DNA of 64,000 nt, taken from contig CP092874.1 of assembly GCA_030710605.1 (NCBI GenBank), positions 40,434,164 to 40,498,163 of the forward strand, read 5' to 3'. This document shows, piece after piece, positions 8,761 to 20,158 of this stretch. This stretch comes from Cordylochernes scorpioides. Lineage: Eukaryota > Arthropoda > Arachnida > Pseudoscorpiones > Chernetidae. Positions within the stretch are counted from its first letter, which is position 1. The number at the start of each line of letters is the position of its first letter. Made by a program: the position numbers and the translations under genes. The notes under the pieces are model-generated. The model worked only from the letters and a program-made list of their open reading frames with translations. It made no database searches and was not told the DNA's origin.

Positions 8761-9040
8761 ATCTCCTACCCAAATACAAAAATAAAAATTTAAGATTGGG
8801 CCCTTTTCAAGTACAAAATGGAAATCTCTGAACCTCCTGAACTGATCCTAGACACATCTTTAAAAATAGACGAGGCCATTACCCACATTGACGAACAATT
8901 GTTGCAAAATTTGAAAGATTCAACAAAATATAAGGACCCGGAACTAGAACAAAGATATCCACCTCACATTAAAGAAAAATACGATCCACCAACAAACTAA
9001 GAAAAAAAAACCTGCGACCCCCCGAGATAAATCAGCCTAC

Positions 9041-10764
9041 ATGACGGCCCGGAGAGAATCACAGAAACTTACAAGAGAGCACGATAACACTAGCTGGGAC
9101 CACTTCATCGAAAACTTGAAAGTCACTGACCAAACCATATGGAAAGCCATCAAACGATTATCTAACTCTGAAAAACAAGAAATAACACTGAAGACAAACA
9201 ATGGGCAGACACTAACCACAGAAGAAGCAGCTGAATCATTTGCCAACAACTATGAAAAACAGTTCACCCCCAATCCCTATACATCCCACTCCAAACCTAC
9301 TCGCACATACATTAAATGTGTGAATTCATATATGAAAAAAACAACAACAAAGAAACAGGAGTAGAACCAACAAACATTGGTGAAATAAAAGCGATTATTG
9401 AATATCTACCAAATAAAAAAGCTCCCGGAATCAAAGAATTGCCTAATGAAGCTCTTAAACTGCTCCCTAATCATATACTATCATCAATAACCGAAATATT
9501 TAACGCCTCACTGCAGTTTGCGCACTTCCCTGACAGATGGAAAACGTCCATTATCTGTCCCATACTTAAAAAAAGAAAATCCATGCATGAACCAACAAGC
9601 TACAGGCCCGTCTCACTACTACCTGCCATCTCAAAACTATTCGAAAGAATTATTTTATGAAGACTCAGAAAATCCCTCGAAGAAAAGAATCCACTCAGAC
9701 CTGAACAATTTGTATACCGAGCCAAGCACTCAACATTGCACCAGCTAGTTGTTGTCACTGAAAAAATAAGAAAATCCAAGGACCTAGGCCAAATTACAGG
9801 AGCCGTATTCTTCGATATTGCCAAAGCATTCGATAAAGTCTGGCACGAAGCCCTTCTCTACAAAATGTGCAAAAAGTACCTTCCTGGAGACATCATAAAA
9901 ATAACGCAAAAATTCTTAACAAATAGAACATTCAAGGTACGAGTCAAAGACGAACTTTCAACAGCTAGCAACATCCTTCCTGGGGTCCCCCAAGGATCAG
10001 TCACAGGACCAACCTTATTTTATATATATATAGACGACTTCCCCTGTATTGAAGACACCTCTTTACACCTATTTGCCGATGATACCGCCATTTTGGCCCC
10101 GACATACGACTTCGTCAGACTCCACATGAAACTCCAAGAGGCCTGCATCTTTTCCACGCTCTGGTGTAAAGAATGGCGAGTCACAATGAACCCCCAAAAA
10201 AGTGAAGCAATAATTTTCTCCAGAAAAAAAGACAAAATTAAGAAACCTTTAGACGAACTCTTTGTCTTCGAAGACAATATTAAATGGAAAGGGAACATCC
10301 AATACCTAGGGATGACCCTAGACGAGCACCTAACCTTCAAAAAACACATCGAAAACAGAATTAATTTAGCGAAAGCTGCCCAACATCGATTATCCCTACT
10401 TCTAGGACCGAAAAGCAAATTATCCCTTCATTGCAAAAGAACCATTTACACGTCAATAATAAGACCAATACTCATATACGGCCACCGAATTTTTATGACA
10501 GCACATAAAACTATCCTTAAAAAGCTAGAAGTATTTGAAAATAAAATGATCATAAAAATCATGTCTCCACCCTGGTTCGTTCGGAACACAATCCTCAGGA
10601 ACGATCTAAATATCGAAAACCTCAATCACTACATTATTAGACAATCATTTAAATTCTACGAAAAATCCGAAAAATTAGAAAACCCCACCTTTAAGGAAGC
10701 CACAAACTACAAATTTGGAAAAAGGAAAATAAGAAATTTAAAACCTAGACAAATTCTCCATTAA
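9041..10764 (+). pseudogene. Jockey-like LINE ORF2 reverse transcriptase, broken
   Basis: N-terminal part at 9041-9364, then after a frameshift near 9350 a frame from 9316 to 10764 with one in-frame TGA at 9658. Motifs in order: KKAPGIKELPNEALK, SYRPVSLLPAISKLFE, FFDIAKAFDKVWH, LPGVPQGSVTGPTLF, FADDTAIL (catalytic FADD near 10080), and the CRTIYTSIIRPILIYG-like thumb. This would copy LINE RNA at nicked target DNA. No RNase H domain follows. The 3' end carries AATAAA near 10988. Confidence 0.85.
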
Positions 10765-11060
10765 TTAAGCCAGAATGACGAAAAGTGGAAAAAAGGGAAA
10801 AAAACCCACCTTGAATATCAAACAAGCCAGAAAAAACCTTCTCAAGAACAATATCCCCAAGGACCTGAGAATCCGGACCAAACGACATCATTATAAATTA
10901 TAATGGAAATGAACCCCTGTACATAACCACCCCCTCAGTATATTGTAAATATTATGATCTAGGTTGATCTTTTTGAGCGCCACCTAATAAAGTTATTTGG
11001 AACTGGAAAATTTGGAATCCGAGATATACAAGGAAACATCCCGCGCGAAAAACCCGAACC
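10765..11060 (+). other. 3' end of one LINE and 5' leader of the next
   Basis: A short 3' untranslated region ends near 11000 (GGCGCCACC-like, AATAAAGTTATTTGGAACTGG). The ORF1 of another copy starts 60 bp later. The two copies are therefore head to tail. Confidence 0.5.
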
Positions 11061-12514
11061 ATGGAAGACCTCCCTGCAATAGAAGTCCCAAACACTAATT
11101 TTACCAACCCCAAATACCCGGTAGGTACCCGTCAATTTTCAATTTGGAAACTGCCAGAATGCCCAGAATTAAAAAATAAAGAAGATTCTCAAGATTTGAA
11201 AAAATACCGCGGCGCTGTCGAAAACACCTTTGCTGAGCTAATAAATTTTATTGACTTTTACGAAAGGGAACTGCGCGAACTGCGCTCAAACTACCTAGAG
11301 CACGATACTACAAAAGCCCCCGCGAAGCGCCCAAGAGAAAAATCACCAGTAGCCGCAAAAGAAACAACAACGCAAATAACAACCTGGTGCTCCAACCAAG
11401 GGTCACAAGGAAATCCTGAACCAACATTACAAAAGAAACAGCCTGAAAAACCTCATGAAGCAGAAAGAGTCAAAATGGAATTCGAAGTGACACCAAACAA
11501 AACGCCAAATCATGAACAAAACCATAAAAACTTGAACTCAGGAAAGAAACTCAACGAAACATCGAATAACGGACCCAACAACCCAACCCCTATCTCCAAG
11601 ATCAGAATACCACCAATTAAAATAAGCGGGGTAAAGGAATGGTCAGGCATTAGAGATGGTCTTGTTAATTGTACAAAACAAAAGCCAGAATTTTACACAT
11701 CAGGGCGACACATAGACGTTGAGACCCACACAATATCAGACTACCGAACAGCTATCAAGGGTTGGAAGATCACCGCCACACCTTCCACTTCAAGATCTTA
11801 GACGACGAAAAGAGCCTTAGAGTGGTCGTTAGAGGTCTCGACCGTTGCATCATCATCCCCGAAATACAAGAGGATCTGGAAAACAAGGAATTCGAGAGGT
11901 CCAAACTTGCGAGACTACGAAAATCAGGAACAAAGGAGGAGCTCCCACTAATCCAGGTAACCCTTCCTAAGACTGCAGGGGGAAAATAAATCTATAAAAT
12001 CACAGATATCTGTGACATTAAGTGCAAAGTCGAGACTTACAGGGCTCCTAAAGGCCCCGGACAATGCCACAGGTGCCAAAACTTTGGACACTCCCAGTTT
12101 GAATGTAGGGAAACTCCCAAATGTGTAAAATGTGAAGAAAATCATTTCACATCCGAATGCACCAAAGAAAATGAAGTCCCACCCAAATGTGCAAACTGCC
12201 AGGGACAGCATACAGCAAGTTGGCGCGGTTTCTCACTATACAGAAAGATAAATAGAGTGCCCCAAACCCAAAATAATAGGAAATCAAACCCCAATACAGA
12301 AAAAGAAAAATCCAACTCTAGAGGTCCCCCTTCTGAAATTCCCCAACCCACTCAAAACAAGAACAAAACTCCATATGTCAATAAAGAACGTCCCAATCCT
12401 CCTTTAGCCACTAAGGTCAAACAACTAGAGAGCGCTATCAAAAAGGATCTCAGTGACCCCGCAATAATAGCCAACATTATGAAAAACGTTGTAGACACCA
12501 TTAGATGTAAATAA
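11061..12514 (+). pseudogene. Jockey-like LINE ORF1 (gag-like), broken
   Basis: Frame 11061-11801 starts MEDLPAIEVPN and contains a charged, low-complexity middle. A frameshift near 11780 moves the reading to a frame that runs to 12514 with a stop at 11987. Zinc knuckles follow: CHRCQNFGHSQFEC, CVKCEENHFTSEC, CANCQGQHTASW. ORF1 proteins of this type bind LINE RNA. ORF2 begins at about 12537 (RIVHWNACSLRNKK) but is cut off near 12602. Confidence 0.8.
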
Positions 12515-12602
12515 ATTACAAAAAATATATATAAAAATAGCCTTCGAATCGTTCACTGGAACGCGTGTAGTCTCCGAAACAAAAAACAACAATTAATTGT
12601 AG

Positions 12603-13800
12603 GTATGTTTTGATTACTTGCATCAATTTTTCACACAGGTCCTTAGTTTCAGAACGAGAAGTTTTTCTTGTCACACAACCTCAGCATTGCTTTGGTTTTG
12701 TTGTTCTACAATTATCGGCAGTGTTTCAGATATTTTTGAAATCGGAATTGGGTTGTTAGATTTGTACTGACCAGGGTATCTTGGCTGTTACTGATGTACT
12801 TTTGGAAACTTAGGGCAATCGCGGTAATTGGCTGTGTGCGCTTCTTCGCAATTTACATACTTTGGGGGAAGTTGTCTTGACTCTCTTGGGCAGTTCTTGG
12901 AATGGTGCTCCTCGGCACACTTGACGCATTTTGGTTTCAGGAAGCAGTTAAGTTGACCGTGCCCGAAACCCTGGCAGTTGAAGCATTGAGTCACACGGTT
13001 TGTTGTTCTGAAAGATTCTACTGCAATTTTCTGATTGAGAAGTTCAGTTATTCCTTAAATTTTGTTGTTATGTTCATTTTTCGGTAATTCTACCAGTACT
13101 AAATTCATTAGCCTTTTAGTTAATTGTCTATGAAGTCTCTTCACAGAGGTCTCAGTGAAGCCCATTGTTGCAAGTTCTATTGCTATATATTCAGTCTTGT
13201 AGGCTGTTGTCACGCCCTTTAATATCACTTTGAGCGGTTTTTCTTCTTGGAGTCCATAAGAGTAGTCGCCATTGTTTTTTTTAACGTATTCCCTGATTTT
13301 TTTGAAGTCTGAAATATGTTTGGCCTTGATAATGTGCTTATTTCCTGAGATCGTGCATTGGAATTTATCTGTGCACAGGTCTTTCAGCTCTTGGCAGAGC
13401 AACTTCCAGTCTGTTACATTTTCTGCTATTACAGGTGGTATTCTTGGCTTTTTTGCATGTGTAACTGTTGTCCAAGGACCATCTTCATCAATGTTTTCTT
13501 CGTTATCCTGAGAAGGGGTAGCTGCGGACGTTTTTTGAGGGACTTCAGTTACCTCGTTCATGGAGACATCGTTTTCATTATGCTGTGAGACAACTTCCAT
13601 TCTCGGTCTCTTTTGGCTACGTGATGTTGAATCTGATGGGGATTCGTGAGTTCGTTTCTTTGTTGAAGGAGTTTCTTCTACTTTGTACTCAAGGCCACAA
13701 CTTTCAAGAATTTTCAAAAGTATGTTGGTTTCGATTGTAGTGACCTTTTCGCCAGCTGGGCCGATCGTTGATTTGATTACAAGAGGCTGCATCTTTTTTA
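12603..13800 (-). pseudogene. Second Jockey-like LINE ORF1, minus strand
   Basis: Frame 13792-13055 begins MQPLVIKSTIGPAGEKVTTI and carries an RRM-like segment (about residues 125-240: WKLLCQELKD, then KPLKVILKGV). After a frame change, 12994-12788 supplies zinc knuckles CFNCQGFGHGQLNC and CVKCAEEHHSKNC. The third knuckle has Tyr for the first Cys (KYVNCEEAH). It meets the plus-strand LINE tail to tail near 12602. The sequence between 12603 and 12787 is its C-terminal tail. Confidence 0.8.
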
Positions 13801-13960
13801 GCTACTTTTTCCCAACGGGAAACTTGTTGTTGTTGTTGTTTATTATCGTTTGTTTATATGAAAATATTTCATTGTATTGTGATGATGATAACAATCAATA
13901 ATTCTGTCACCGTTTGCTTTTGTGAATGGAATAAATACCCAATAAGGCCATTTCTTATAA

Positions 13961-14031
13961 GCATCGGTGGTTCAGTGGTAGAATGCTCGCCTGCCACGCG
14001 GGCGGCCCAGGTTCGATTCCCGGCCGATGCA
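13961..14031 (+). tRNA. tRNA-Gly (GCC)
   Basis: 71 nt with A box TGGTTCAGTGGT, anticodon loop reading GCC and B box GGTTCGATTCC. The acceptor stem is perfect. The T stem has one A-C mismatch (CCAGG/CCCGG). A T-rich Pol III terminator follows. The 5' flank (GAATGGAATAAATACC) is shared with the second tRNA-Gly at 33770-33840, so this is a repeated unit. Confidence 0.85.
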
Positions 14032-14044
14032 TTCTTTTTTTTTG
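14032..14044 (+). terminator. Pol III T-run after tRNA-Gly
   Basis: TTC followed by nine or more T directly after the discriminator base. Confidence 0.7.
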
Positions 14045-14179
14045 TTACAATTTTTAAAATTCATTTATATCTATCCCTATATATAGTCACGACCGTCTTT
14101 CCTCATCGGCCTCTGTCACGGATGCGCGCGCACAGAAGGTCACGTGCTCGCCGGCAGCCAATAAAAATTAAATAAAAAC

Positions 14180-14266
14180 TCCCTCGAGCCGGATTTGAAC
14201 CAGCGACCTAAGGATCACCGTTGTAACATCTACAGTCCTCCGCTCTGCCAACTGAGCTATCGAGGG
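14180..14266 (-). tRNA. tRNA-Tyr (GTA), 14-nt intron
   Basis: 87 nt including a 14-nt intron one base 3' of the anticodon (after CTGTAG), as in eukaryotic tRNA-Tyr. The acceptor stem CCCTCGA/TCGAGGG is perfect. B box is GGTTCAAATCC, and a T-run follows on the minus strand. The 3' end ATCCGGCTCGAGGGA plus CCA equals the primer-binding site of the BEL element at 41621-41638. Confidence 0.9.
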
Positions 14267-14430
14267 ATACAAACTGTATGAATAAGTTTACCTTATAAAG
14301 TCAACTAATCCTATTTCTACACAAAATGTATCCCTATATATAGTCACGACCGTCTTTCCTCATCGGCCTCTGTCACGGATGCGCGCGCACAGGGAGGTCA
14401 CGTGCTCGCCGGCAGCCAATAAAAAAAAAC

Positions 14431-14517
14431 TCCCTCGAGCCGGATTTGAACCGGCGACCTAAGGATCACCGTTGTAACATCTACAGTCCTCCGCTCTGCC
14501 AACTGAGCTATCGAGGC
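14431..14517 (-). tRNA. tRNA-Tyr (GTA), 14-nt intron, second copy
   Basis: Same as the preceding gene, with a perfect T stem. The first acceptor base is G instead of C, giving a G-G mismatch at position 1-72. This could weaken 5' processing or aminoacylation. The intron is identical. Confidence 0.85.
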
Positions 14518-14614
14518 ATACAAACTGTATGAATAAGTTTACCTTATTAAGTCAACTAATCCTATTTCTACACACACAAAATGTACTCATGCATATATTA
14601 TATTATATTATATA

Positions 14615-15122
14615 CTAGCCGAATGACCCGGGCAACGCCCGGGTTTTACCCTATTAAAAGTACCCTATTCAAATACTATTCGTTACAATTATAAATTGGC
14701 GACGTGGATGTCACTTTTGTGAAACGTCCCGCTCCAAACTTTGTGTCTGAGAAGCGATATTTTTATTGAAAGATGATCTGGCTTTTGTTTTCTGCCTGAA
14801 TGAATGTTTTTCTGTTAGAATTTTGTTCCTGTATACAAAATAATGAACTGGTTTCACCCGTGGTCTCTGCTTTTTGGAATTTTTCCCGATATAATTTTGT
14901 ATCTGATAATCAAACATGATACAGCAATGTCATCATCATTTTCTGACTAAATATATATAGTTTTATAATTGATTTATATATTTTTTAAAATAGCCTATCG
15001 TCTTCCCCGTATTCTTTTACCTATGTATGGAAATTTTGGTTTGAATTAGTGAACTATTGCGAATTTGTATACCGGACATACAGACAGACAAACATACAAA
15101 CATTCATTTATATATATATAGA
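14615..15122 (-). mobile_element. Non-autonomous Helitron H2, complete
   Basis: On the minus strand it starts TC followed by TATATATATAAATGAATG and ends with a GC-rich hairpin (CCCGGGCGTTGCCCGGG) and CTAG (14615-14618), inserted between A and T. It is 508 bp with no Rep/helicase coding. It lies between tRNA-Tyr units. Confidence 0.75.
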
Positions 15123-15201
15123 GATATATAGTCACGACCGTATTTCCTCATCGGCCTCTGTCACGGATGCGCGCGCACAGGGAGGTCACGTGCTCGCCGG
15201 C

Positions 15202-15259
15202 TCCCTCGAGCCGGGTTTGAACCAGCGACCTAAGGATCACCGTTGTAACATCTACAGTC
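15202..15259 (-). pseudogene. Truncated tRNA-Tyr, fused to Helitron end
   Basis: Retains the 3' half, the 14-nt intron and the anticodon, then stops at GACTGTAG. The 5' half is replaced by a Helitron H2 tail (15260-15296). TCGGG is shared at the join. Confidence 0.8.
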
Positions 15260-15296
15260 GGGTAAAACACGGGCGTTGCCCGGGTCATTCGGCTAG
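15260..15296 (+). mobile_element. Helitron H2 3' terminus
   Basis: GGGTAAAACACGGGCG hairpin region ending CTAG at 15293-15296. It joins directly to the truncated tRNA-Tyr unit on its 5' side and to another Helitron on its 3' side. Confidence 0.75.
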
Positions 15297-15964
15297 TCTA
15301 TATATATAAAATTGAATGTCTGTCTGTCTGTCTGTACTCTATAGATTCAAAAACCATACATCCAATCGCCGTGAAATTTTGGGATATTATTAAGTATATC
15401 ACCGGGAAGGTTTTTGAAAAATAATTTCACGAATATCTTGAATATCCTTAGAGTTATTTGCAGATTTGTAGATTTAACTCACAAGCAGCGCCCCCATTGT
15501 GACGATGATAACAAGTTTTCTTATCACTAAGTTTGTTATCTTAAATATTATTTATCAAAATAAGATTATCTCAGGATGACACGGCAATTCATTCGAGACA
15601 AGAATAATGATACAATTAAAAGGCGAAGATACTATTCCTTTAACTTCCAATTACCGAGGGAACCAATTAATATTGATTTTATTCAACTTATCGAGTATTT
15701 TTCAAGGGACCGGGAAAAAATGTTCACTAGATAAAACTATGATTTTCTAATGTAGAAAATTAGGAAAGACAAAATTCAGGATGACACGGCACACAGGGAC
15801 CGGGAAAAAATGTCCACTTTATCGAGAGATTCAAATTTACGAGTTTCAAATTATCAAAATATATCTTTTTTTTAATAAGTTTTTAGAGAATTGTTTTAAC
15901 AAATGTTCGCTAGACAAACCTTTACTCGGGTAAAACCTCGGGCGAAGCCGGGTACGTAGGCTAG
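15297..15964 (+). mobile_element. Non-autonomous Helitron H1, complete
   Basis: Starts TC-TATATATATAAAATTGA with TGTC repeats and ends with ACCTCGGGCGAAGCCGGGT hairpin then CTAG at 15961-15964. It is 668 bp and has no ORF. Several partial relatives lie elsewhere in the window, some with the CGCTAG end. Confidence 0.8.
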
Positions 15965-16318
15965 TATATATATAAAATTGAATGTCTGTCTGTGTGTACT
16001 CTATAGATTCAAAAACCATACATCCAATCGCAGTAAAATTTTGAGATATTATTAGGTATATCCCCGGGAAGGGTTTTGAAAAATAATTTCTTGAATATCT
16101 TGAATATCCTTAGAGTTATTTGCAGATTTGTAGATTTAACTCGCAAGCAGCGTCACCATTGCGACGATGATAACAAGTTTTTTTATCTATAAGTTTATTA
16201 TCACTAAGTTTATTATCTTAAAGATTATTTATAAAATTTTACACAAATAAATTTACTGGCAAAGCGTTTCTTTTTTAAATCTCTACAGACCTTACTGCAA
16301 TGATATGATTTAATGAAT

Positions 16319-16384
16319 GAGAGGGCTTGGCTCATCAGTAGTGAACCCTCTCAGCGGTTTCGCCAAATTAATCTCTAGACCGCT
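16319..16384 (-). ncRNA. Hammerhead-like core in X unit 1
   Basis: Minus strand: AGCGGT-C / TAGAGA / TTGGC-GAA / ACCGCT, then hairpin GAGAGGG ... CCCTCTC enclosing TTCACTA-CTGATGA-GCCAAG. Stem III is six perfect pairs, stem II five, stem I five of six. Relative to the 8216 copy, stem I changed G-C to A-U and the enclosing hairpin changed G-C to A-U. On the plus strand the same bases resemble a weak Pol III A box (TGGCTCATCAGT) and B box (GGTTTCGCC), an alternative reading. Confidence 0.45.
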
Positions 16385-16496
16385 CTACTATTGTATTGGA
16401 CTGGTTTTGTTATATACCCTGCATTTTCTATGGAAGGCAGCTAAATGGTGTTTAGTGAACTATGGACATAAGCTTATAGGTCTGTAGAGGTACATA

Positions 16497-17802
16497 CAAG
16501 GTATGTCCCATAAGTTCCCGGACTGGGTCCATAAAAAATAAATAAATGAAAAATGTAAATGAATTTGACTGTTTATTATAGAAATAATATCTGGCTACAC
16601 GGTGGTACCAATATCGAGGCGGTACTTGCGCGCGCGCCAAGGTTATTCTAATTTATTTAAAGGTCACACCTAGCGCTGCGGCGATTTTACGATGGAACAA
16701 AAATTGAAGCAGAGGATATGCATAGAATTTTGTGTGAAACTTCAAATATCAGCAACCGAAACTTTTGAAATGCTTAATAAAGCATTCCCCAATGACGCCT
16801 CAAAGAGAACAACTGTTTTTGAATGGCATTCTAGATTTAAAGCTGGCAGAATTTCCATTGAAGATGATCCTCGTCAAGGACGCCCAAAATTTCAAAGGAC
16901 TGATGAAAATGGGCAAAAAATCGCCGATTTAATAGAAGAAAATCCTCGAACCACTTTGCTGGAGCTAGAGCAAGACACAGGCATCTCTAAAACAACGATT
17001 GGAAGGATCGTAACCGAAGATTTGAAGCTCAAAAAGACTCCTGCAAAATTCATCCCAAGATTCCTCACCAATGAGCAAAAACTGTGTCGGCTTGCAACCT
17101 GTGAGGACATGATGGAAATGACAAGAACGGATCCAGAATGGAAAGACAAGATAATCACAGGCGACGAGACATGGGTCTATGGCTATGACCCTGAAACCAA
17201 ACCTCAATCTGCCGAGTGGAGAGGTTAGGGTGAGCCTAGACCCAAAAAATCCAGAAAAAAGGTGTTGCTGGTCGCTTTTTCGGATAACAAGAGCATTGTT
17301 CATCACGAGTATCTTCCTGCAGGCCAAACAGTTATTAAGGAAATGTATTTGGGCATTCTTCGCCGTCTAAGGGAAGCGATTCGAAAAAAAAGGCCAGAAA
17401 ATGGACTAATGGTGGCTGGATCCTACACCATGACAATGCTCGCCCTCACACAGCGCACTTGATGACTAGCTTTTTGGCGAAAAACTTGACACAAATCCTA
17501 CTTCAACCACCCTATTTCCCAGACATCGCACCAAATGCCTTTTTCCTGTTCCCCAAACTCAAAGCAGTTCTAAAAGGAAGACATTTTGACACCAGGGATG
17601 ACATAATAGAAAAATCGCCGTTAGCATTGAAGAGCATTCCAAAAGAGGCTTATAAAAACTGTTTCGTCAATTAGGAGAAAGGATGGCGCTGGTGCGTTGA
17701 AGCAAGGGGGGATTACTTTGAAAAGTTTTAATAAAAAAAATTTAAAAAATTCTTACCTTTTTTTTTATGGACCCAGTCCGGGAACTTATGGGACATACCT
17801 TG
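16497..17802 (+). mobile_element. mariner copy 1 in X unit 1
   Basis: 1,306 bp with inverted termini CAAGGTATGTCCCATAAG extending through GGGTCCATAAAAAA, and TA on each side. Unit 3 and the inverted unit keep the same site empty (TACATACATATAAATT), which proves the TA duplication. Confidence 0.95.
16692..17674 (+). pseudogene. mariner transposase, inactive
   Basis: The first 178 codons encode the paired HTH DNA-binding half and TGDETW (first catalytic Asp). A TAG follows at EWRG (17226-17228). The frame resumes through LPAGQT, then a frameshift near 17420 precedes HHDNA (second Asp). Spacing to the third position is 34 residues (DD34D), but that residue is Ala (APNAFFLF). Stop, frameshift and catalytic loss each inactivate it. 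Confidence 0.9.
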
Positions 17803-17994
17803 TACATATAAATTTCAAGGTATTGCATCGAGCAAAGCTCTTCCGCGCAAAACTTGTTTTCATAACCATTATATATTAGTAAATTAAATTTTATTGCCCT
17901 CTATCGTTAAAATTTTACACAAATAAATTTACTGGCAATGCGTTTCTTTTTTAAATCTCTACAGACCTTACTGCAATGATATGATTTAATGAAT

Positions 17995-18060
17995 GAGAGG
18001 GCTTGGCTCATCAGTAGTGAACCCTCTCAGCGGTTTCGCCAAATTAATCTCTAGACCGCT
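17995..18060 (-). ncRNA. Hammerhead-like core in X unit 2
   Basis: Identical in sequence to the unit 1 motif. Confidence 0.45.
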
Positions 18061-18172
18061 CTACTATTGTATTGGACTGGTTTTGTTATATACCCTTCAT
18101 TTTCTATGGAAGGCAGCTAAATGGTGTTTAGTGAACTATGGACATAAGCTTATAGGTCTGTAGAGGTACATA

Positions 18173-19478
18173 CAAGGTATGTCCCATAAGTTCCCGGACT
18201 GGGTCCATAAAAAATAAATAAATGAAAAATGTAAATGAATTTGACTGTTTATTATAGAAATAATATCTGGCTACACGGTGGTACCAATATCGAGGCGGTA
18301 CTTGCGCGCGCGCCAAGGTTATTCTAATTTATTTAAAGGTCACACCTAGCGCTGCGGCGATTTTACGATGGAACAAAAATTGAAGCAGAGGATATGCATA
18401 GAATTTTGTGTGAAACTTCAAATATCAGCAACCGAAACTTTTGAAATGCTTAATAAAGCATTCCCCAATGACGCCTCAAAGAGAACAACTGTTTTTGAAT
18501 GGCATTCTAGATTTAAAGCTGGCAGAATTTCCATTGAAGATGATCCTCGTCAAGGACGCCCAAAATTTCAAAGGACTGATGAAAATGGGCAAAAAATCGC
18601 CGATTTAATAGAAGAAAATCCTCGAACCACTTTGCTGGAGCTAGAGCAAGACACAGGCATCTCTAAAACAACGATTGGAAGGATCGTAACCGAAGATTTG
18701 AAGCTCAAAAAGACTCCTGCAAAATTCATCCCAAGATTCCTCACCAATGAGCAAAAACTGTGTCGGCTTGCAACCTGTGAGGACATGATGGAAATGACAA
18801 GAACGGATCCAGAATGGAAAGACAAGATAATCACAGGCGACGAGACATGGGTCTATGGCTATGACCCTGAAACCAAACCTCAATCTGCCGAGTGGAGAGG
18901 TTAGGGTGAGCCTAGACCCAAAAAATCCAGAAAAAAGGTGTTGCTGGTCGCTTTTTCGGATAACAAGAGCATTGTTCATCACGAGTATCTTCCTGCAGGC
19001 CAAACAGTTATTAAGGAAATGTATTTGGGCATTCTTCGCCGTCTAAGGGAAGCGATTCGAAAAAAAAGGCCAGAAAATGGACTAATGGTGGCTGGATCCT
19101 ACACCATGACAATGCTCGCCCTCACACAGCGCACTTGATGACTAGCTTTTTGGCGAAAAACTTGACACAAATCCTACTTCAACCACCCTATTTCCCAGAC
19201 ATCGCACCAAATGCCTTTTTCCTGTTCCCCAAACTCAAAGCAGTTCTAAAAGGAAGACATTTTGACACCAGGGATGACATAATAGAAAAATCGCCGTTAG
19301 CATTGAAGAGCATTCCAAAAGAGGCTTATAAAAACTGTTTCGTCAATTAGGAGAAAGGATGGCGCTGGTGCGTTGAAGCAAGGGGGGATTACTTTGAAAA
19401 GTTTTAATAAAAAAAATTTAAAAAATTCTTACCTTTTTTTTTATGGACCCAGTCCGGGAACTTATGGGACATACCTTG
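18173..19478 (+). mobile_element. mariner copy 2 in X unit 2
   Basis: Shifted by exactly 1,676 bp from copy 1, with the same termini and the same target site. It arose by duplication of the occupied X unit, not by a second transposition. Confidence 0.95.
18368..19350 (+). pseudogene. mariner transposase, inactive, second copy
   Basis: Shares the stop, frameshift and Asp-to-Ala change of copy 1 at the same positions. The translated pieces are identical. Confidence 0.9.
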
Positions 19479-19670
19479 TACATATAAATTTCAAGGTATT
19501 GCATCGAGCAAAGCTCTTCCGCGCAAAACTTGTTTTCATAACCATTATATATTAGTAAATTAAATTTTATTGCCCTCTATCGTTAAAATTTTACACAAAT
19601 AAATTTACTGGCAATGCGTTTCTTTTTTAAATCTCTACAGACCTTACTGCAATGATATGATTTAATGAAT

Positions 19671-19736
19671 GAGAGGGCTTGGCTCATCAGTAGTGAACCC
19701 TCTCAGCGGTTTCGCCAAATTAATCTCTAGACCGCT
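19671..19736 (-). ncRNA. Hammerhead-like core in X unit 3
   Basis: Same sequence as units 1 and 2, in a unit without mariner. Confidence 0.45.
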
Positions 19737-20092
19737 CTACTATTGTATTGGACTGGTTTTGTTATATACCCTTCATTTTCTATGGAAGGCAGCTAAATGG
19801 TGTTTAGTGAACTATGGACATAAGCTTATAGGTCTGTAGAGGTACATACATATAAATTTCATTTGTGTAAAATTTTAACGATAGAGGGCAATAAAATTTA
19901 ATTTACTAATATATAATGGTTATGAAAACATGTTTTGCGCGGAAGAGCTTTGCTCGATGCAATACCTTGAAATTTATATGTATGTACCTCTACAGACCTA
20001 TAAGCTTATGTCCATAGTTCACTAAACACCATTTAGCTGCCTTCCATAGAAAATGCAGGGTATATAACAAAACCAGTCCAATACAATAGTAG

Positions 20093-20158
20093 AGTGGTCT
20101 AGAGATTAATTTGGCGAAACCGCTGAGAGGGTTCACTACTGATGAGCCAAGCCCTCTC
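20093..20158 (+). ncRNA. Hammerhead-like core in inverted X unit
   Basis: Opposite orientation. Stem III starts AGTGGT instead of AGCGGT, giving a G-U wobble in place of C-G, so pairing is kept. Confidence 0.45.

Larger units (their letters stand above)
14073..14580 (-). repeat. Tandem tRNA-Tyr units
   Basis: Two units of about 250 bp, each with TAGTCACGACCGTCTTTCC, a GCGCGCGCACAG stretch, CACGTGCTCGCCGG and a tRNA-Tyr gene. A third, partial unit lies at 15129-15259 beyond an inserted Helitron. Confidence 0.8.

Noticed and set aside
13883..13960. Riboswitch or snRNA upstream of tRNA-Gly
   Set aside because: The conserved sequence is just the flank of a repeated unit and shows no convincing secondary structure.
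16965..17327. 120-codon minus-strand frame inside mariner (also at 18641)
   Set aside because: Antisense of the transposase with no independent support; identical in the second copy only because of duplication.
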